Below, in pieces: positions 42,740 through 54,235 of a stretch of DNA of 64,000 bases. How positions within the stretch are numbered: position 1 is the stretch's first letter; each line of letters opens with the position of its first letter. A program made the position numbers and the translations under genes. Origin of the DNA: Diadophis punctatus similis (taxonomy: Eukaryota > Chordata > Lepidosauria > Squamata > Dipsadidae). The DNA lies in contig JALIGW010000002.1 of NCBI GenBank assembly GCA_023053685.1, positions 245,998,677-246,062,676 of the forward strand, in the 5' to 3' direction. A model generated the notes under the pieces. The model worked only from the letters and a program-made list of their open reading frames with translations. It was not told the DNA's origin and ran no database searches.

Positions 42740-43440
42740 AAAGTCATTAGATGAATAGATCAAGGGAATGCAGAGAAGAGCAACTAGGGTGATTAAAGGC
42801 CTGGAGACCAAAAGCATATGAAGAACAGTTGAAGGATTTGGGTATGGCTAGTCTAGAGAAAAGAAGAACTAGGCTTGACATAATAGCAGTATTCCAGTAT
42901 TTGAGGGGCTGCCATAAGGAAGTGGGGATCAACCTATTTTCCAAAACACCCGAAGGCAGGACAAAAAGCAATGGATGGAAACTAATCAAGGAGAGAAGCA
43001 ACCTGGAATTAAGGAGAAACTTCCTAACAGTGAGGATGATTAATCGGTGCAACAGCTTGCCTTCAGAAGTTGTGGGAGCTTCATCACTGGAGGCTTTTAA
43101 GAAGAGACTGGGCTGCCACCTTTCAGAAATGGGGTAGGGTCTCCATCTTGAGCAGGGCATTGGACTAGAAGACCCCCAAGTTCTATTCTAATTGATTGAT
43201 TGATTGATTGATTGAATGAATGAATGAATGAATGAATGAATGAATGAATATGGCAGATAGGATATACTTAGATTTCCGTAACGCATTTGATGAAGTTGGC
43301 CGTAACCATTTCCTTGATAAAGCGGAACCGTTTGGGATGGTGAATCTAACTACCAGAGGCATTTGCAGCTGGTTGAGCAACCACATCCATTGTGTGATTC
43401 TTCGTAATGCTAAGACATCTATGTCAACATAGATATGGGG
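42740..43440 (+). pseudogene. CR1 LINE fragments in the gene 3 intron
   Basis: A 3' end ([20 protein letters not shown], then AFKKRLGCHLSEMG) is followed by a (gatt)n(gaat)n microsatellite at 43190-43250. A separate reverse-transcriptase piece follows: RIYLDFRNAFDEVGRNHFLD, then CSWLSNHIHCVILRNAK. Confidence 0.8.
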
Positions 43441-43442
43441 TA

Positions 43443-44061
43443 CAGGTAGTCCTCGCGACTTACGACCGCAATTGCTAAGCAAGGCAATTGTTGTGAGTTT
43501 TGCCCTGTTTTACGGCCTTTTTTGACACAATTGTTAAGTGAATCACTGCATTGTTAAATGAATCACACGGTCGTAAGGTGAATCCAACTTCCCCATTGAC
43601 TTTGCTTGTCGGAGGCCAGCTAGGAAGGTTACAAACAGAGATCCCATGGCCCTAGGACAGGGCAACTGTCATAAACTGTCACCTCGAAGAGCCGAGGTGG
43701 CGCAGCGGTTAGAGGCAGATACTGCAGGCCACTTTAGCTGACACTGATCGCAGGTCAGCGGTTCAAATCTCACCGGCTCAAGGTTGACTCAGCCTTCCAT
43801 TCTTCCGAGGTAGGTAAAATGAGGACCCAGATTGTTGGGGACAATATAAATATACATTGCTTACTGGTGTAAACCGCTTAGAGAGTGCTTGCACTGTGAG
43901 GCGGTATATAAATCTCACAAATAAAATAAAATAAATAAATAAATAAATAAATACATGCCAGTTTCCAATTTGGATCACGTGACCATAAGTGGTCATAAGA
44001 ATGAAAAAAAGGTCATAAATCATTCCAGTCCCAATTGCTGTTGTAAGTTGAGGACTACCTG
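43443..44061. mobile_element. Tc1/mariner-type MITE split by a SINE
   Basis: The ends caggtagtcctcgcgactta and gttgaggactacctg are each flanked by TA. The SINE sits at 43689-43954. The right end is 38 bp from the gene 3 zinc-finger exon. Confidence 0.88.
43689..43954 (+). repeat. Sauria-type SINE, second subfamily
   Basis: From agccgaggtggcgcagcggt to (aaat)n, with the variant gcttgcactgtgaggcggta. Confidence 0.88.
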
Positions 44062-44099
44062 TAATTTTTTTTTTTTAAATCCTTTGCTTATTGTTTCAG

Positions 44100-45589
44100 G
44101 CAAAAGTTACGTGTCTGAGGTAAAAAATGAGGACCGTCAGTGGAAACCTGAGGAAGAGGAACTGCGCAAAGGAGCAGCCGAAGAGAATGTGTGCAGCAAT
44201 GTTGTGCGCAAAGAACCTGTGAAAGGTGCCCGAGAACTGTGGAGGCATCGGGGGAACTCTCTGGAAAGAAAGATTGCAGCTAACTGCATTTCTTCCTGGG
44301 GAAATGAAATTCCCGGCCCGGAGGGACTCCGCGAACGCGAGCAGGAGAAGAGTTCGCTCTGCAACACGGTTCAAGACGAGCAGGCCGTCTACCAGTGCTT
44401 GTACTGTAAGAAATCCTTCAACGCCCACTTTAAATTGATTAGACACCACAGGATCCACACTGGGGAGAAACCGTACAAGTGTTTGGATTGTGGCAAGAGC
44501 TTTGACCAAAAAGGCAACCTGATTGCCCATGCGAGAATCCACACAGGGGAAAAACCGTTCGTGTGCCCCGATTGTGGGAAAAACTTCAGCCATAAAGGAA
44601 GCCTTGTTTTGCATGTGAGAACCCACACGGGCGAGAAGCCGTACAAATGCCCGGACTGTGGGAAAAGGTTCAGCCGATCTGGGTCCCTGAAAGAACACGA
44701 GAAAACCCACACGGGCGAGAGACCGTACACTTGCTTGGATTGCGGGAGGAGTTTCCGAAAGAACTCTGAGCTGGCGACCCACTACCGGTTTCACACGGGC
44801 GAGAAGCCGTATAAATGTTCAGGCTGCGAGAAATCTTTCAGCACGAGCTCTAACCTCATTGCCCATCAAAGGACTCACACGGGAGAGAAACCGTACAAAT
44901 GTTGTGACTGTGGGAAAAGGTTCAGCCAGGCCGGAAACCTGAAAGAACACGAGAGGACTCACACCGGAGAGAAGCCGTATAAGTGTCCAGACTGTGGCAA
45001 AAGCTTCCGGCAAATCTCGTATTTTATGAAGCATCACCAGACTCACCTTCCAGAAGGCAAAATGCCAGTGGAGGAGAAACCCTATAAATGCTCGGACTGC
45101 GGGAAAGGTTTCGGAGAGAAAGCAAGCCTTGGGAGACACGAAAGAATCCACACCGGAGAGAAACCGTTTAGATGCTCCGATTGCGGGAAAAGCTTCTGCC
45201 TCAAATCAAACCTGGTTGTCCACGTGAGAATCCACACGGGAGAGAAACCGTACAAATGTTCCGAGTGTGGGAAGAGCTTCAACCAGACGTCAAGTCTTCA
45301 TAATCACGAGAGAACCCACAAGGGCGAGGAACCCTATAAATGTTTAGAATGTGGGAAAAGCTTCAACAGGCCGTCGCAGCTGAAGACGCATGAGAGAATT
45401 CACACCGGAGAGAAACCCTTTAAGTGCTCAGAATGTGGGAAAGGCTTTGTTTACAGTCATCATCTTGTTAGACACCAGAGGAATCACACAGAAGAGAAAC
45501 CTTACATATGCTCCCAATGTGGAAAGGGGTTTAGCCACAAATCCACCCTTATTAGACATCAGGGAATCCATAAAGAAGGGAAAAAATAG
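44100..45589 (+). CDS. Gene 3, zinc-finger exon with 14 C2H2 fingers
   Basis: The acceptor ttgcttattgtttcag precedes 44100, and phase 1 matches the donor at 42538 (codon GGC spans the junction). About 95 mostly charged residues come first (GKSYVSEVKNEDRQWKPEEE). Fourteen fingers follow, from CLYCKKSF to CSQCGKGF, each C-x2-C-x12-H-x3-H. Nearly all are joined by HTGEKPYKC-type linkers. The linker between fingers 8 and 9 is longer (LPEGKMPVEEKPYKC), which marks two sub-arrays of eight and six. The last finger is followed by KEGKK and a stop. No lesion. This array size fits a sequence-specific nuclear factor; the DNA target cannot be read reliably by eye. Confidence 0.95.
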
Positions 45590-45669
45590 ATACGTTTCTG
45601 GCTTTGGATCCGGTGCATGTGTGAAAACTCATTCAGAAGTCAGAACTACAACCATAAAGAGATCCAGGA
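45590..45669. other. Gene 3 3' flank
   Basis: Short untranslated sequence before a SINE. No clear polyadenylation signal. Confidence 0.4.
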
Positions 45670-45903
45670 TAGCAATAGCACTTCGACTTATATACCGCTT
45701 CATAGTGCTTTACAGCCCTCTCTAAGCGGTTTACAGAGTTCAGCCTATTGCCCCCAACAATCTGGGTCCTCATTTTACCGACCTCGGAAGGAGGAAGGGC
45801 TGAGTGAAACCTTGAGCTGGTCAGGATCGAACTGCTGGCAGCCGGCAGTCAGCAGAAGTAGCCTGCAGTACTGCATTCTAACCACTGCGCCACCACGGCT
45901 CTT
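45670..45903 (-). repeat. Sauria-type SINE
   Basis: From agcaatagcacttcgactta to actgcgccaccacggctct. Confidence 0.87.
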
Positions 45904-46338
45904 GGAATGCGGAAGACAAATTTTCTGCATTGACCAAAGAACAGATTTTTTTGTCAGATCCAGAAGGCCTCTTCATAATGTTCTTCATCACAGTGGTTAG
46001 TGATTGGTCTTTGGAGCGCTTAGAAGAACCACCTCAAGTCTCCTATGTCCAACATTTATGCTTAGACTCTCCAAGGTGCTTTTCAAAAGGCAACTGGACT
46101 TTCTTGGGTTTTTTCCCCCTTGAAAATGTTTCGCTTCACATCTAAGAAGCTTCTTCAGTTCTGACTGAATGGTGGAGAACGGAAGGATTTATATTATTTG
46201 CAGTCATCTGGTTGCTAGCACTCTGAAGGTTGGCCCTCAGCACCTTTGAAACAACTGTGACCTGGATGATTGAGAATCTCTATAGACATTCAGGCTCAGG
46301 GTATCTGAACATGCAGTTAAGGTAGTACCGCCTATGTC
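45904..46338. repeat. Unassigned part and a fold-back family copy
   Basis: From about 46070 the text tgcttttcaaaaggcaactg and agaagcttcttcagttctga belongs to the fold-back family. It ends tgtgacctggatgattgaga. Confidence 0.6.
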
Positions 46339-46689
46339 TGTGATGGCGAATCTATGCCACAGCTGGCACGCAGAGCCCTTTCTGCAGGCACGCGAGGCGT
46401 CGCCCAGCTCACCTTACTTTTGGGGGAGGAAAACAAGGAAGAAAAAAAATCTGCCTCCCAGCAATTTGCCTCCCAGCAAACAGCAAACAGTACAGATGAT
46501 ATACACTGTTTGCTGTGTATTTCTGTGCATGTGTGCCTGACCGATAGAAATAGCAAAGAATTGGAGAAATGTACATTATGGCAGTATATTAATGCCAGAA
46601 AGTTTTCTTAAATGTAGTCACACTAACTCCTCCCAATTATTTAAATAGATCTACTCCAAACATGAGTAAATTGTTTGTAAAAATTTAAA
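46339..46689. mobile_element. hAT-like left-end fragment and unassigned sequence
   Basis: Begins ctgtgatggcgaatctatg and fades after gcccagctcacctt (about 46415). The remainder is unassigned. Confidence 0.5.
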
Positions 46690-46822
46690 TTGTCATTTTT
46701 ATGTATTATGATTGTTCTTTCCATTGTTGTACGCCGCCCTGAGTCCTGCGGGATATGGGCGGCCTATATGGGCTATGGTTATAGCCTCTGGGTAATCCAG
46801 AAGGTGGTAAAAATGGATAGCC
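46690..46822 (+). repeat. L2-group LINE 3' tail
   Basis: The phrase ttgtacgccgccctgagtcc is followed by ggcggcctatatgggc. It continues at 47494 beyond the LTR. Confidence 0.6.
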
Positions 46823-47488
46823 TGTTCTGCCCCAGCGCCGAGCCCACCAATAATTACGCACACACAAACGTCCAAACACAGTTTGTTTTAGTAATTAAAG
46901 CAAAGTCTCCTAATAATTTCTTAGGAGCATAAAAAGCAAAAGGAAGGCAGAAGTTATTCTGTTCAGAAACCCAGCTGTTAATATACTATCTTAACAGCTG
47001 GCCGAAGTCCAAGAGGTAATTGGTAAGTCTTACTGTACTTGGCACAAGTCCCGGAACTAGAAAATGCAAGAAACAAGATCCATGCTGGAAGGCAAACTGG
47101 AGTCACAGAAGTAAAGATTTAGAAGTGACGTTTCCTGCAACTAGGCTCAGCGTGGTTAGGACTTAAGTAGTCTAAGGGCGTGGCCAATTAGCCTGCAGCT
47201 CTACCCTCGAGGAGACCTCCTCCTGCGTAGCCACTCTTGCCTTCTATCAGCCCTGCATGCCCTAGCATCGAGAAAAAGAGGCTCCTCCTCTTCTTCTGCG
47301 TCACTCATGTGCACCTCATGAGGTGCAGAAGGCCCTGGTTGACTTCCAGCCTCTGGCACCGAGTCCTCTCCAACCTCCTTGCTATCAGACTCGGGTGCCA
47401 GGTGCACAGGTCGATGGTACCACGCCACAACCGCCTCTTGGTCCTCGGGATCCATGACCTGCTGCGTGGGACATGGGTGGGCCACAAC
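46823..47488 (-). repeat. Solo LTR, 666 bp, with a perfect 5-bp duplication
   Basis: On the plus strand it runs from tgttctgccccagcg to gggtgggccacaaca, and tagcc flanks both sides. Read on the minus strand it starts tgttgtggcccacccatg. An open frame inside ([20 protein letters not shown] and an acidic run) is not a known protein. No internal retroelement remains. A 5-bp duplication fits Ty3/gypsy or some endogenous retroviruses. Confidence 0.85.
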
Positions 47489-47520
47489 ATAGCCAAATTT
47501 GTACTTTGTATATAAGAATA

Positions 47521-47917
47521 CAGGTAATCCTCGACTTACGACCACAGTTGAGCCGAAAATTTCGGTTGCTAAGCAAGATAGTTATTAAGTGAGTTTTGCC
47601 TGATTTTACAATCTTTCCTGCCACCGTTGTTAAGTGAACCACTGCAGATGTTAAGTTAGTAGCATGGTTGTTAAGTGAATCTGGCCTCCCCATTGACTTG
47701 GCTTGCCAGAAGATTGCAAAGGATGATCACGTGACCCCAGGACACTGCAACCGTCATAAATACGAGCCAGTTGCCAAGCGCCTGAATTTTGTTCATGTGA
47801 CCACTTGGATGTTGCAATGGTTGTAAGTTGGAAAAATGGTTGTAAGTCACTCTTTTTCAGTGCCGTTGTAACTTTGAACGGTCACTCAGTGAAAGGTTGT
47901 AAGTCAAGGACTACCTG
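47521..47917. mobile_element. Tc1/mariner-type MITE, complete
   Basis: The ends caggtaatcctcgacttac and gtcaaggactacctg are each flanked by TA. The body shows the full family text, so it is a good reference copy. Confidence 0.9.
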
Positions 47918-47992
47918 TACTTTTAACCAGAGGTGGGTGTCACATACTGTAACAACCGGTTCGCTCAGCACCGGAAATGTGAGTGATGAGTT

Positions 47993-48377
47993 CCGTGATG
48001 GCGAACCTATGGCACCAGGTGGCACGCAGAGCCATATCTGAGGGCACGCGAGGCGTCCTATATCAGCTCCAGCGCGCATGTGCGCTCTGGCCCGCTGATT
48101 TTCGACCTGGCGGGCGGAGAGTCGGCCGTTTTTGCCTTCCCCAGGCTTCAGGAAAGCCTACGGAGCTTGTGGATGGCGAAAAATGGCCCAACGGACCTAC
48201 TGGAAGTCCGAGGCTTCAGTGAGGCCTGCACACATGCACGGGGGGGCAGCGGGGGGGGTTGTGCGTGTATACGCGTGGGAGGGCATTGCATTATGGGTAT
48301 GGGCACGCTCACAAGCGCTATCACACGCATGCACGCCCTTTTGGCACCTGAGCAAAAAAAAAGGTTCGCCATCACTG
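47993..48377. mobile_element. hAT-like element, cagtgatggc family
   Basis: The ends ccgtgatggcgaacc and ggttcgccatcactg match the family. The flanks gatgagtt and gtctagtt agree at only five of eight positions. Confidence 0.8.
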
Positions 48378-48570
48378 GTCTAGTTTCACAAAAGCAGCCA
48401 GCAAATGTTGAATCAATCATTTTTTCCATCTCTCCCTCATGCTATCTTATAAAGTTCAAGTTGAAACAGTAACTGTGAGAGGGACCTAGGAGTCCTAGTG
48501 GATGATCACTTAAACATGAGCCAAGAATGGTTGCAGGATTTGGTTTGGCTAGTCTAGAGAAAAGAAGAAC

Positions 48571-49224
48571 CAGGGTGGATTAAAAATAGATGATTAAAAA
48601 AAGAAATTAAAAAACCCTGATTTTTAAATTTTAAATTTGATTTTTTTATTTAAATTTGATTTTTTTTAATTTTCATCAAATGTATTTTAATAAAATGCTC
48701 TTGGAGTAAAAATCTATCTAAAGATAGTTTTCTATTTAAGATGCATTAATAATTTAGTTTATTCAGCATGAAATGGAGCTTAGTTATGTAGCATGAGGCG
48801 GTATATTCTGCAATATTTACACTTTTGGTAAACTCATTCAATGAATCCAAGCTCTGCAAGCTGAATAGGAAATCTTCATTTTGTTTGCAAATAATAATAT
48901 TAAAGATTCTAACTACCAGCAAGAATGAGTCCTTACATTTAAAGAGCACCTGTCATTTCAGATCCATCATGGCAGCACCTTTAGCGGGCATCCACTCACT
49001 TGCTGCCTGCCACATCCCTCACCTTGCTGTGTCACTGCTGTATCACCAGCCATCGCATTAAAGTGAACGGGACTGTCGGTGAGTCAACAGCGGGTCAGAG
49101 GAGGAGCCACTGCGGGACAGAGATGACAGTTGCTCTTTAAAAATTATGACTTAAATCGAGTTGATTTAAATTGAGCCTTTTTACTAGTGATTTAAATTGA
49201 CTTGATTTAAATCAAATCCACCCT
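48571..49224. mobile_element. AT-rich element with cagggtggat ends
   Basis: The ends cagggtggattaaaaat and ttgatttaaatcaaatccac with accctg are inverse repeats, and TTTAAATC-like runs dominate both sides. The flanks agaagaac and agaaggat agree in part. Confidence 0.7.
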
Positions 49225-49508
49225 GAGAAGGATTGAGAGAGACATAGTAGCAGTACTCCAGTATTTGAGGGGTTGCCACAAACAGGAGGGGGGTCAACTT
49301 ATTTTCCAAAGCACCAGAAGGCAAGACAAGAAACAATGGATGGAAACTAATCAAGGAGAGAAGCAACCTGGGAATTTAAGGAGAAACTTCCCTAACAGTG
49401 AGGACAATTAACCAGTGGAACAGCTTTGCCTTCAGACATTGTGGGTGCTCCATCACTGGAGGTTTTAAAGAAGAGATTGGACAGTCACTTGTCTGAAATG
49501 GTATAGGG

Positions 49509-50047
49509 CAGTGGTGGTGAACCTTTTTCGGCTCGCGTGCCAAAAAGGGGGGGGGCGCGCTTGCGCGCGCTCGCATGCCCACATCCATTCCTTCCCCCCC
49601 ACGCATGCGCACAACACCCCCCCATGCTGCCCCCTGCGCATGCGCACACACCCCCACCCCCGCGCAAAGGCTTACCGGAGCCTGGGACGACGAAACCAGC
49701 AAACCGGAAGTGCGAAAAAAACGCACTTTCGGTTTGCCGGTATGCTGTTTTTTGCACTCTGGAGGGTTCAGGGAAGCTCCCTGAAGCTCCGGAATGCAGA
49801 AAACTACAAAACAGACAAACTGGAAGTGCGGAAAAGTGCACTTCCGGTTTGTCCGTTTTGTAGTTTTTTGCATTCCGGAGCTTCAGGGAGCTTCCCTGAA
49901 CCCTCCGGAGTGCAAAAAACAGCACACAGGCAAACCGGAAGTGCGTTTTTTCACACTTCCGGTTTGCCGGTGGGCAACCCTCGCGTGCCGGCTTCTATGG
50001 CTCCGCGTGCCACCTCTGGCACGCGTGCCATAGGTTCGCCACCACGG
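49509..50047. mobile_element. hAT-like element inside CR1
   Basis: The ends cagtggtggtgaacc and ggttcgccaccacgg are flanked by perfect copies of gtataggg. Inside, the arms aaaccggaagtgcg and cgcacttccggtttg alternate three times, so several hairpins are possible. NRF1-like cores lie near 49604 and 49632. Confidence 0.92.
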
Positions 50048-50125
50048 GTATAGGGTCTCCTGCTTGAGCAGGGGGATGGACTATAAGATCTTCAAGGTCC
50101 CTTCCAGCTCTATTCTGATTCTCTG

Positions 50126-50655
50126 ATTTTCTAATATCTCAACATTGGATTGGGCTGAGGCAGAAGCCCAGTAAATTTAAATGTTGGTGCCAAGAGGAGT
50201 GCCTATTTTGGGGCATCAGAACTTCTGTGAGTAGATTTTTAAATGGTTTTCTTTTGCAAGTCACCTATAATACATGAGGTGAGTAGCTGTGTGAACTTTA
50301 AATAAATAAATGAATTCTCCACTTTCTACAGTCATTCTCTTTCCTCAGAATTTTCCTGGTCTTCCCTGCATTTTCTCATCCTTCTTTAGTTGGCATTCCT
50401 GGTCTTGCGGGATATCAGTGTTTTTGTACAATGGGAAAGGTGGGGTGCTAGGAGCAGACAGAAAATTGTGAGTTTACTGGTAATTTTGTGTTGTCAAGAG
50501 CCAGACCTCCTAATCTTTGAAGTTAACACAGCAAAAGTTGATTTTGCTTTCCTGTGCAAGCAATTAATTGTGGAGGACATTAAAAAGGTATAATCTGATA
50601 GAATGGGATGATGAACTTGTTGCCTTCCAGAGACATTGGACAACAATTCTCATTG
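50126..50655. other. Unassigned sequence
   Basis: Plain sequence with no supported exon. The open frame at 50390-50593 has no domain or splice support. Confidence 0.3.
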
Positions 50656-50663
50656 CTCTATAC

Positions 50664-51012
50664 CAGGGGCAACCTTAAAACACTCAAAGAGCCATTTGGA
50701 CCCGTTTCCCACAGAAAAGAAAACACCGGGAGCCACAAAACTCTTCCCGTGCCTGACTATTTCCTGAGGGGCCACAGAACTAGCATATATAGTTGAATAG
50801 AATAGAATAGTTGAACATTCTGTTTTCTTCTAAAACTTCTTTTCTTGGATTTATCCATGGTTGGCCTACTGGGGGTCGAAAAGCTTAATAAATTGCGCGT
50901 CGGTGGGTGTCGCACATTGGCAGTTGTGATGCATATTTTGAGCGACAGGGAGCCGCAGCAGAGGGATGAAAGAGCCACATGCGGCTCCAAAGCCGCGGGT
51001 TGCTGACCACTG
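50664..51012. mobile_element. hAT-like element with tggctcttt/caaagagcc ends
   Basis: The ends caggggcaaccttaaaacac and gggttgctgaccactg are flanked by perfect copies of ctctatac. Related to 14257-15237. Confidence 0.9.
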
Positions 51013-51020
51013 CTCTATAC

Positions 51021-51334
51021 CAGTGATGGCGAACCTTTTTTGGTTCGCATGCCAAAAGGGTGTGTGTGGTGCACAAGCACGCACGCACGCAACTACACCC
51101 ATTCCCTCCCACACACATGCGCACCCCCCGTGCTGCCCCCTGCGCATGTGCACAACTGCCCCCACGCATGCGCACAAGCCTCACTGAAGCCTGGGAAGGT
51201 GAAAAAACAGGCAAACGGGCAAACCGGAAGTTTGGAAAAACAGACTTCCGGTTTGCCCATTGTGCTGTTTTTCGCACTCCGGAGGCTTCATGCCCTCTGA
51301 TATGGCTCTGCGTGCCACAGGTTCGCCATCACTG
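51021..51334. mobile_element. hAT-like element next to the previous one
   Basis: The ends cagtgatggcgaacc and ggttcgccatcactg. The left flank is the ctctatac that also closes the previous element; the right flank is ctctagac. Confidence 0.9.
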
Positions 51335-51537
51335 CTCTAGACCACAAACCCCCCCACACACACACACACTGATCAGAGGACAGGAATGAAGGAGCCCGGG
51401 AATGTCAGCATGACATCAGATTGCCTAAACTTGTTGAATTAAGAGATTCCTGTGCTTTTTGCTTTCCCACAGAATCTAGTAGAGAGCAGGCTAAGATTAA
51501 ACCTAACCAATGGAGGATTGTTCTTACTTTAAATCAG
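51335..51537. other. Unassigned sequence
   Basis: Short (ca)n at about 51353-51370. The stretch after tttgctttcccacag (51471) is open but has no partner exon. Confidence 0.3.
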
Positions 51538-51700
51538 GGTTTTGGCAACTTTGACATGTGTGGACTTCAACTCCCAGACTTCCCCAGCCAGTCTGCTTTT
51601 ACATGTGTGGACACCCCTCCTGAAGTTGCTGGCTGCAGAATTCTGGGAGTTGAAGTCCCCACATTTGAAAGTTATCAAAGGTGAGAAACGCCAATTTAGA
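51538..51700. mobile_element. Palindromic MITE, diverged
   Basis: Arms gtgtggacttcaactccca and tgggagttgaagtccccaca with a longer unrelated centre. Confidence 0.65.
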
Positions 51701-51713
51701 TGGCTGCTAAATC

Positions 51714-51880
51714 CAGCTGCTGTGGCCTAGAGGTGGAGCTCTTGCCTCACAATCAGGAGGTTGTGAGTTCGATCCTAGGTAGAGGCAGATGTAGGGTCTC
51801 CTGCTTGGGCAGGGGGTTGGACTAGATGACCTGCAAGGTCCCTTCCAACTCTATTAATCTGTAAATAAATAATCAGAATT
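51714..51880 (+). repeat. tRNA-headed SINE with a CR1 tail
   Basis: The head tgctgtggcctagaggtgga contains an A-box-like part, and ggttgtgagttcgatcc is a good B box. The text then becomes the CR1 3' end (ggttggactagatgacctgc, aaggtcccttccaactctat). It differs from the Sauria-type SINEs, which have a Bov-B-like tail. Single copy in the window. Confidence 0.75.
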
Positions 51881-52095
51881 GCTTGCTTACAAGTCTTCAG
51901 GTACCCTGCAAGGTTGGAGGGAATCTATCCAGGTGATCTACTTTCTGTGACCCTTGAGCTTGGTCTACCACTTCCTTCACTTTTGCCCAATCAGCGCCCC
52001 CCCCCCCCGAGTTTTGGGTTTGAATAGGTAAGGATCATTCATTGGAACAAAACACATTTTACAAACCAGTTAAATCAAATTGAACAGTATTTGAA
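51881..52095. other. Unassigned sequence
   Basis: Includes a C run at 52000-52008. Nothing coding. Confidence 0.3.
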
Positions 52096-52655
52096 GACTG
52101 AAAAGTATTCGGAGACTGCAACTGGTGCAAAATGCGGCTGCACGAGCTGTGGTGGGTGTTGCCAGATACACCCACGTAACACCTATACTCCGCCAGCTGC
52201 ATTGGTTGCCCATTGGTCTCCGGGTGCAATTCATTATCTTTAAAGCCCTACATGGCTTAGGACCAGGTTATCTTCGGGACCTCATCCTACCTCATACATC
52301 CCTACGACCAGTTAGGTCCCACAGAGTTGGTCTCCTCCAGATCCCTTCAACCAAACAATGTCGGTTGGTGGGCCCTAGGGGGAGAGCCTTCTCTGTGGGA
52401 GCTCCAGCTCTCTGGAACCAACTCCCCCCAGAGATCGGAGTCATTCCCACCTTGCTGGCCTTCCGGAAAGCCATTAAGACATGATTTGATTGTGACTTGT
52501 TGCTTGTGTTGTTTTATCACTTTTAATTACTATTTTATTATTGTTGTTTTTATTGTCTTTTTTGATACTATTTAGCTGTTCTTATATATGTTGTACGCTG
52601 CCCTGAGTCTTATAGGGCAGCCTATAAGAATCGCAAATAAATAAAATAAACAGTC
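52096..52655 (+). pseudogene. L2-group LINE 3' part
   Basis: Reads MQNAAARAVVGVARYTHVTP, LRQLHWLPIGLRVQF and FKALHGLGPGYLRDLILPHT, with the tail tgtacgctgccctgagtctt. Confidence 0.87.
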
Positions 52656-53054
52656 TTCTCCAATCTGAGAACCTCTGGAGATGTTGCATTTTCACTATTA
52701 ATATCCGCAGCGAGCCTATTTCTATTAGGGAAACCCAGAGATGGATTTGAACCACAGCTGATGGGCTCCAAACATTTATTTGTTTAGCAGTTCTTGCCAC
52801 CATCAGAGAAGACAAAATCTGGCCAATGTTTGTTTTTCCAGATCCAAATGGAGAGAAGGTGAAGCCAGTGCCGTATCTCAAATTCCTTGGGGCTCATAAA
52901 GTGATAAAAGTAAAGCACCCAGAGGGCACCAGATCCTTCTTGAGTCTTTGGGTGGCTGTCGTCTGCCTCCGCTTTCTCATCAGGGTGGGCAGGAAAGCAG
53001 CAGGGGACTGACTGGGAGATGGTGGAGGGCAATTCCGTTACTTCACACATTCCC
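52656..53054. other. Unassigned sequence
   Basis: A plus-strand open stretch (DPNGEKVKPVPYLKFLGAHK) follows ttgtttttccag at 52840, but no donor or domain supports an exon. Probably part of a retroelement I cannot name. Confidence 0.3.
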
Positions 53055-54235
53055 AAGAATAGAATAGAATAGAATAGAATAGAATAGAATAGAATAGAAT
53101 AGAATAGAATAGAATAGAATAGAATAGAATTCTTTACTGGCCAAGTGTGATTGGACACACAAGGAATTTGTCTTTGGTGCATATGCTCTCAGTGCACCTA
53201 AAAGAAAAGATAAATTTGTCAAGAATCATGAGGTAAAACACATAATGATTGTCATAGTGTTCAAATAAGCAATCAGGAAACAATCAATATTAATATAAAT
53301 CGTAAGGATACAAGCAACAAGTTACAGTCATACAGTCATAAGTGGGAGGAGATGGGTGATAGGAACGATGAAAAGACTAATAGTAATAGTAATGCAGCCT
53401 TGGTGAATAGTTTGACAGTGGTGAGGGAATTATTTGTTTAGCAGAGTGATGGTGTTCGGGAAAAAACTGTTCTTGTGCCTAGTTGTCTTGGTGTGCAGTG
53501 CTCTATAGCCGTGATGGCGAACCTATGGCACGGGTGCCACAGGTGGCACGCGGAGCCATATCTGCTGGCACGTGAGCTGTTGCCCTAGCTCAGGTCCAGT
53601 GTGCATGTGGGTGCCCGCCAGCTGATTTTTGGCTTGCACGGAGGCTCTGGGAGGGCGTTTTTGGGCTCCAGAGGGTGGCCAGGGTGGCAGGGGAGGGCGT
53701 TTTTGCCCTCCCCAAGCTCCAAGAAAGCCTCTGGAGCCTGGGGAGGGCAAAAAATGGGCCTACCGGATCCACCAGAAGTCAGGAAATGGGGGAGCAGGGG
53801 TGCGTGGGGGAGCATTGAATATGGGTGTGGGCACGCGCACGCGTGCGATAGTGCACGTGTGCACTATTTCGGCACCCGAGGAAAAAAAGGTTCGTCATCA
53901 CTGCTCTATAGCGTCGTTTTGAGGGTAGGAGTTGAAGCAATTTATGTCCAGGATGCGAGGGGTCAGTAAATATTTTCACGGCCCTCTTTTTGACTCGTGC
54001 AGTATACAGGTCCTCAATGGAAGGCAGGTTGGCAGCAATTGTTTTTTCTGCAGTTCTGATTATCCTCTGAAGTCTGTGTCTGTCTTGTTGGGTTGCAGAA
54101 CCAAATCAGACAGTTATAGAGGTGCAGATGACAGACTCAATGATTCCTCTGTAGAACTGTATCAGCAGCTCCTTGGGAAGTTTGAGCATAGATTAGCTGT
54201 GGGAGAGAAACGGCCATCAAAAGATCAATAGTCCA
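53055..54235 (-). repeat. LINE 3' region with (ATTCT)n tail, minus orientation
   Basis: About 15 aatag units (53058-53130) precede ttctttactggccaagtgtg and a long 3' UTR that includes ttctgcagttctgattatcc. A hAT-like element at 53509-53903 splits it. It is the longest copy of this family here. Confidence 0.82.
53509..53903. mobile_element. hAT-like element inside the LINE
   Basis: The ends ccgtgatggcgaacc and ggttcgtcatcactg are flanked by perfect copies of ctctatag. Confidence 0.93.

Larger units (their letters stand above)
48470..50125 (+). pseudogene. CR1 LINE 3' part broken by two DNA elements
   Basis: CR1 text (agaggga cctaggagtc, then ggatggaaactaatcaagga, and tccagctctattctgattct) is split by elements at 48571-49224 and 49509-50047. 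Confidence 0.8.

Noticed and set aside
47201..47545. 114-codon acidic open frame
   Set aside because: Lies mostly inside the solo LTR with perfect flanking duplication. No known domain.
51471..51540. Exon following tttgctttcccacag
   Set aside because: Acceptor is fair, but the open frame runs into a palindromic MITE without a donor.
51714..51790. tRNA gene
   Set aside because: Only the promoter boxes and a tRNA-like head remain, joined to a CR1 tail. It is a SINE.
52826..53011. Exon following ttgtttttccag with frame DPNGEKVKPVPYLKF
   Set aside because: No matching donor, no domain and no neighbouring exon in phase.
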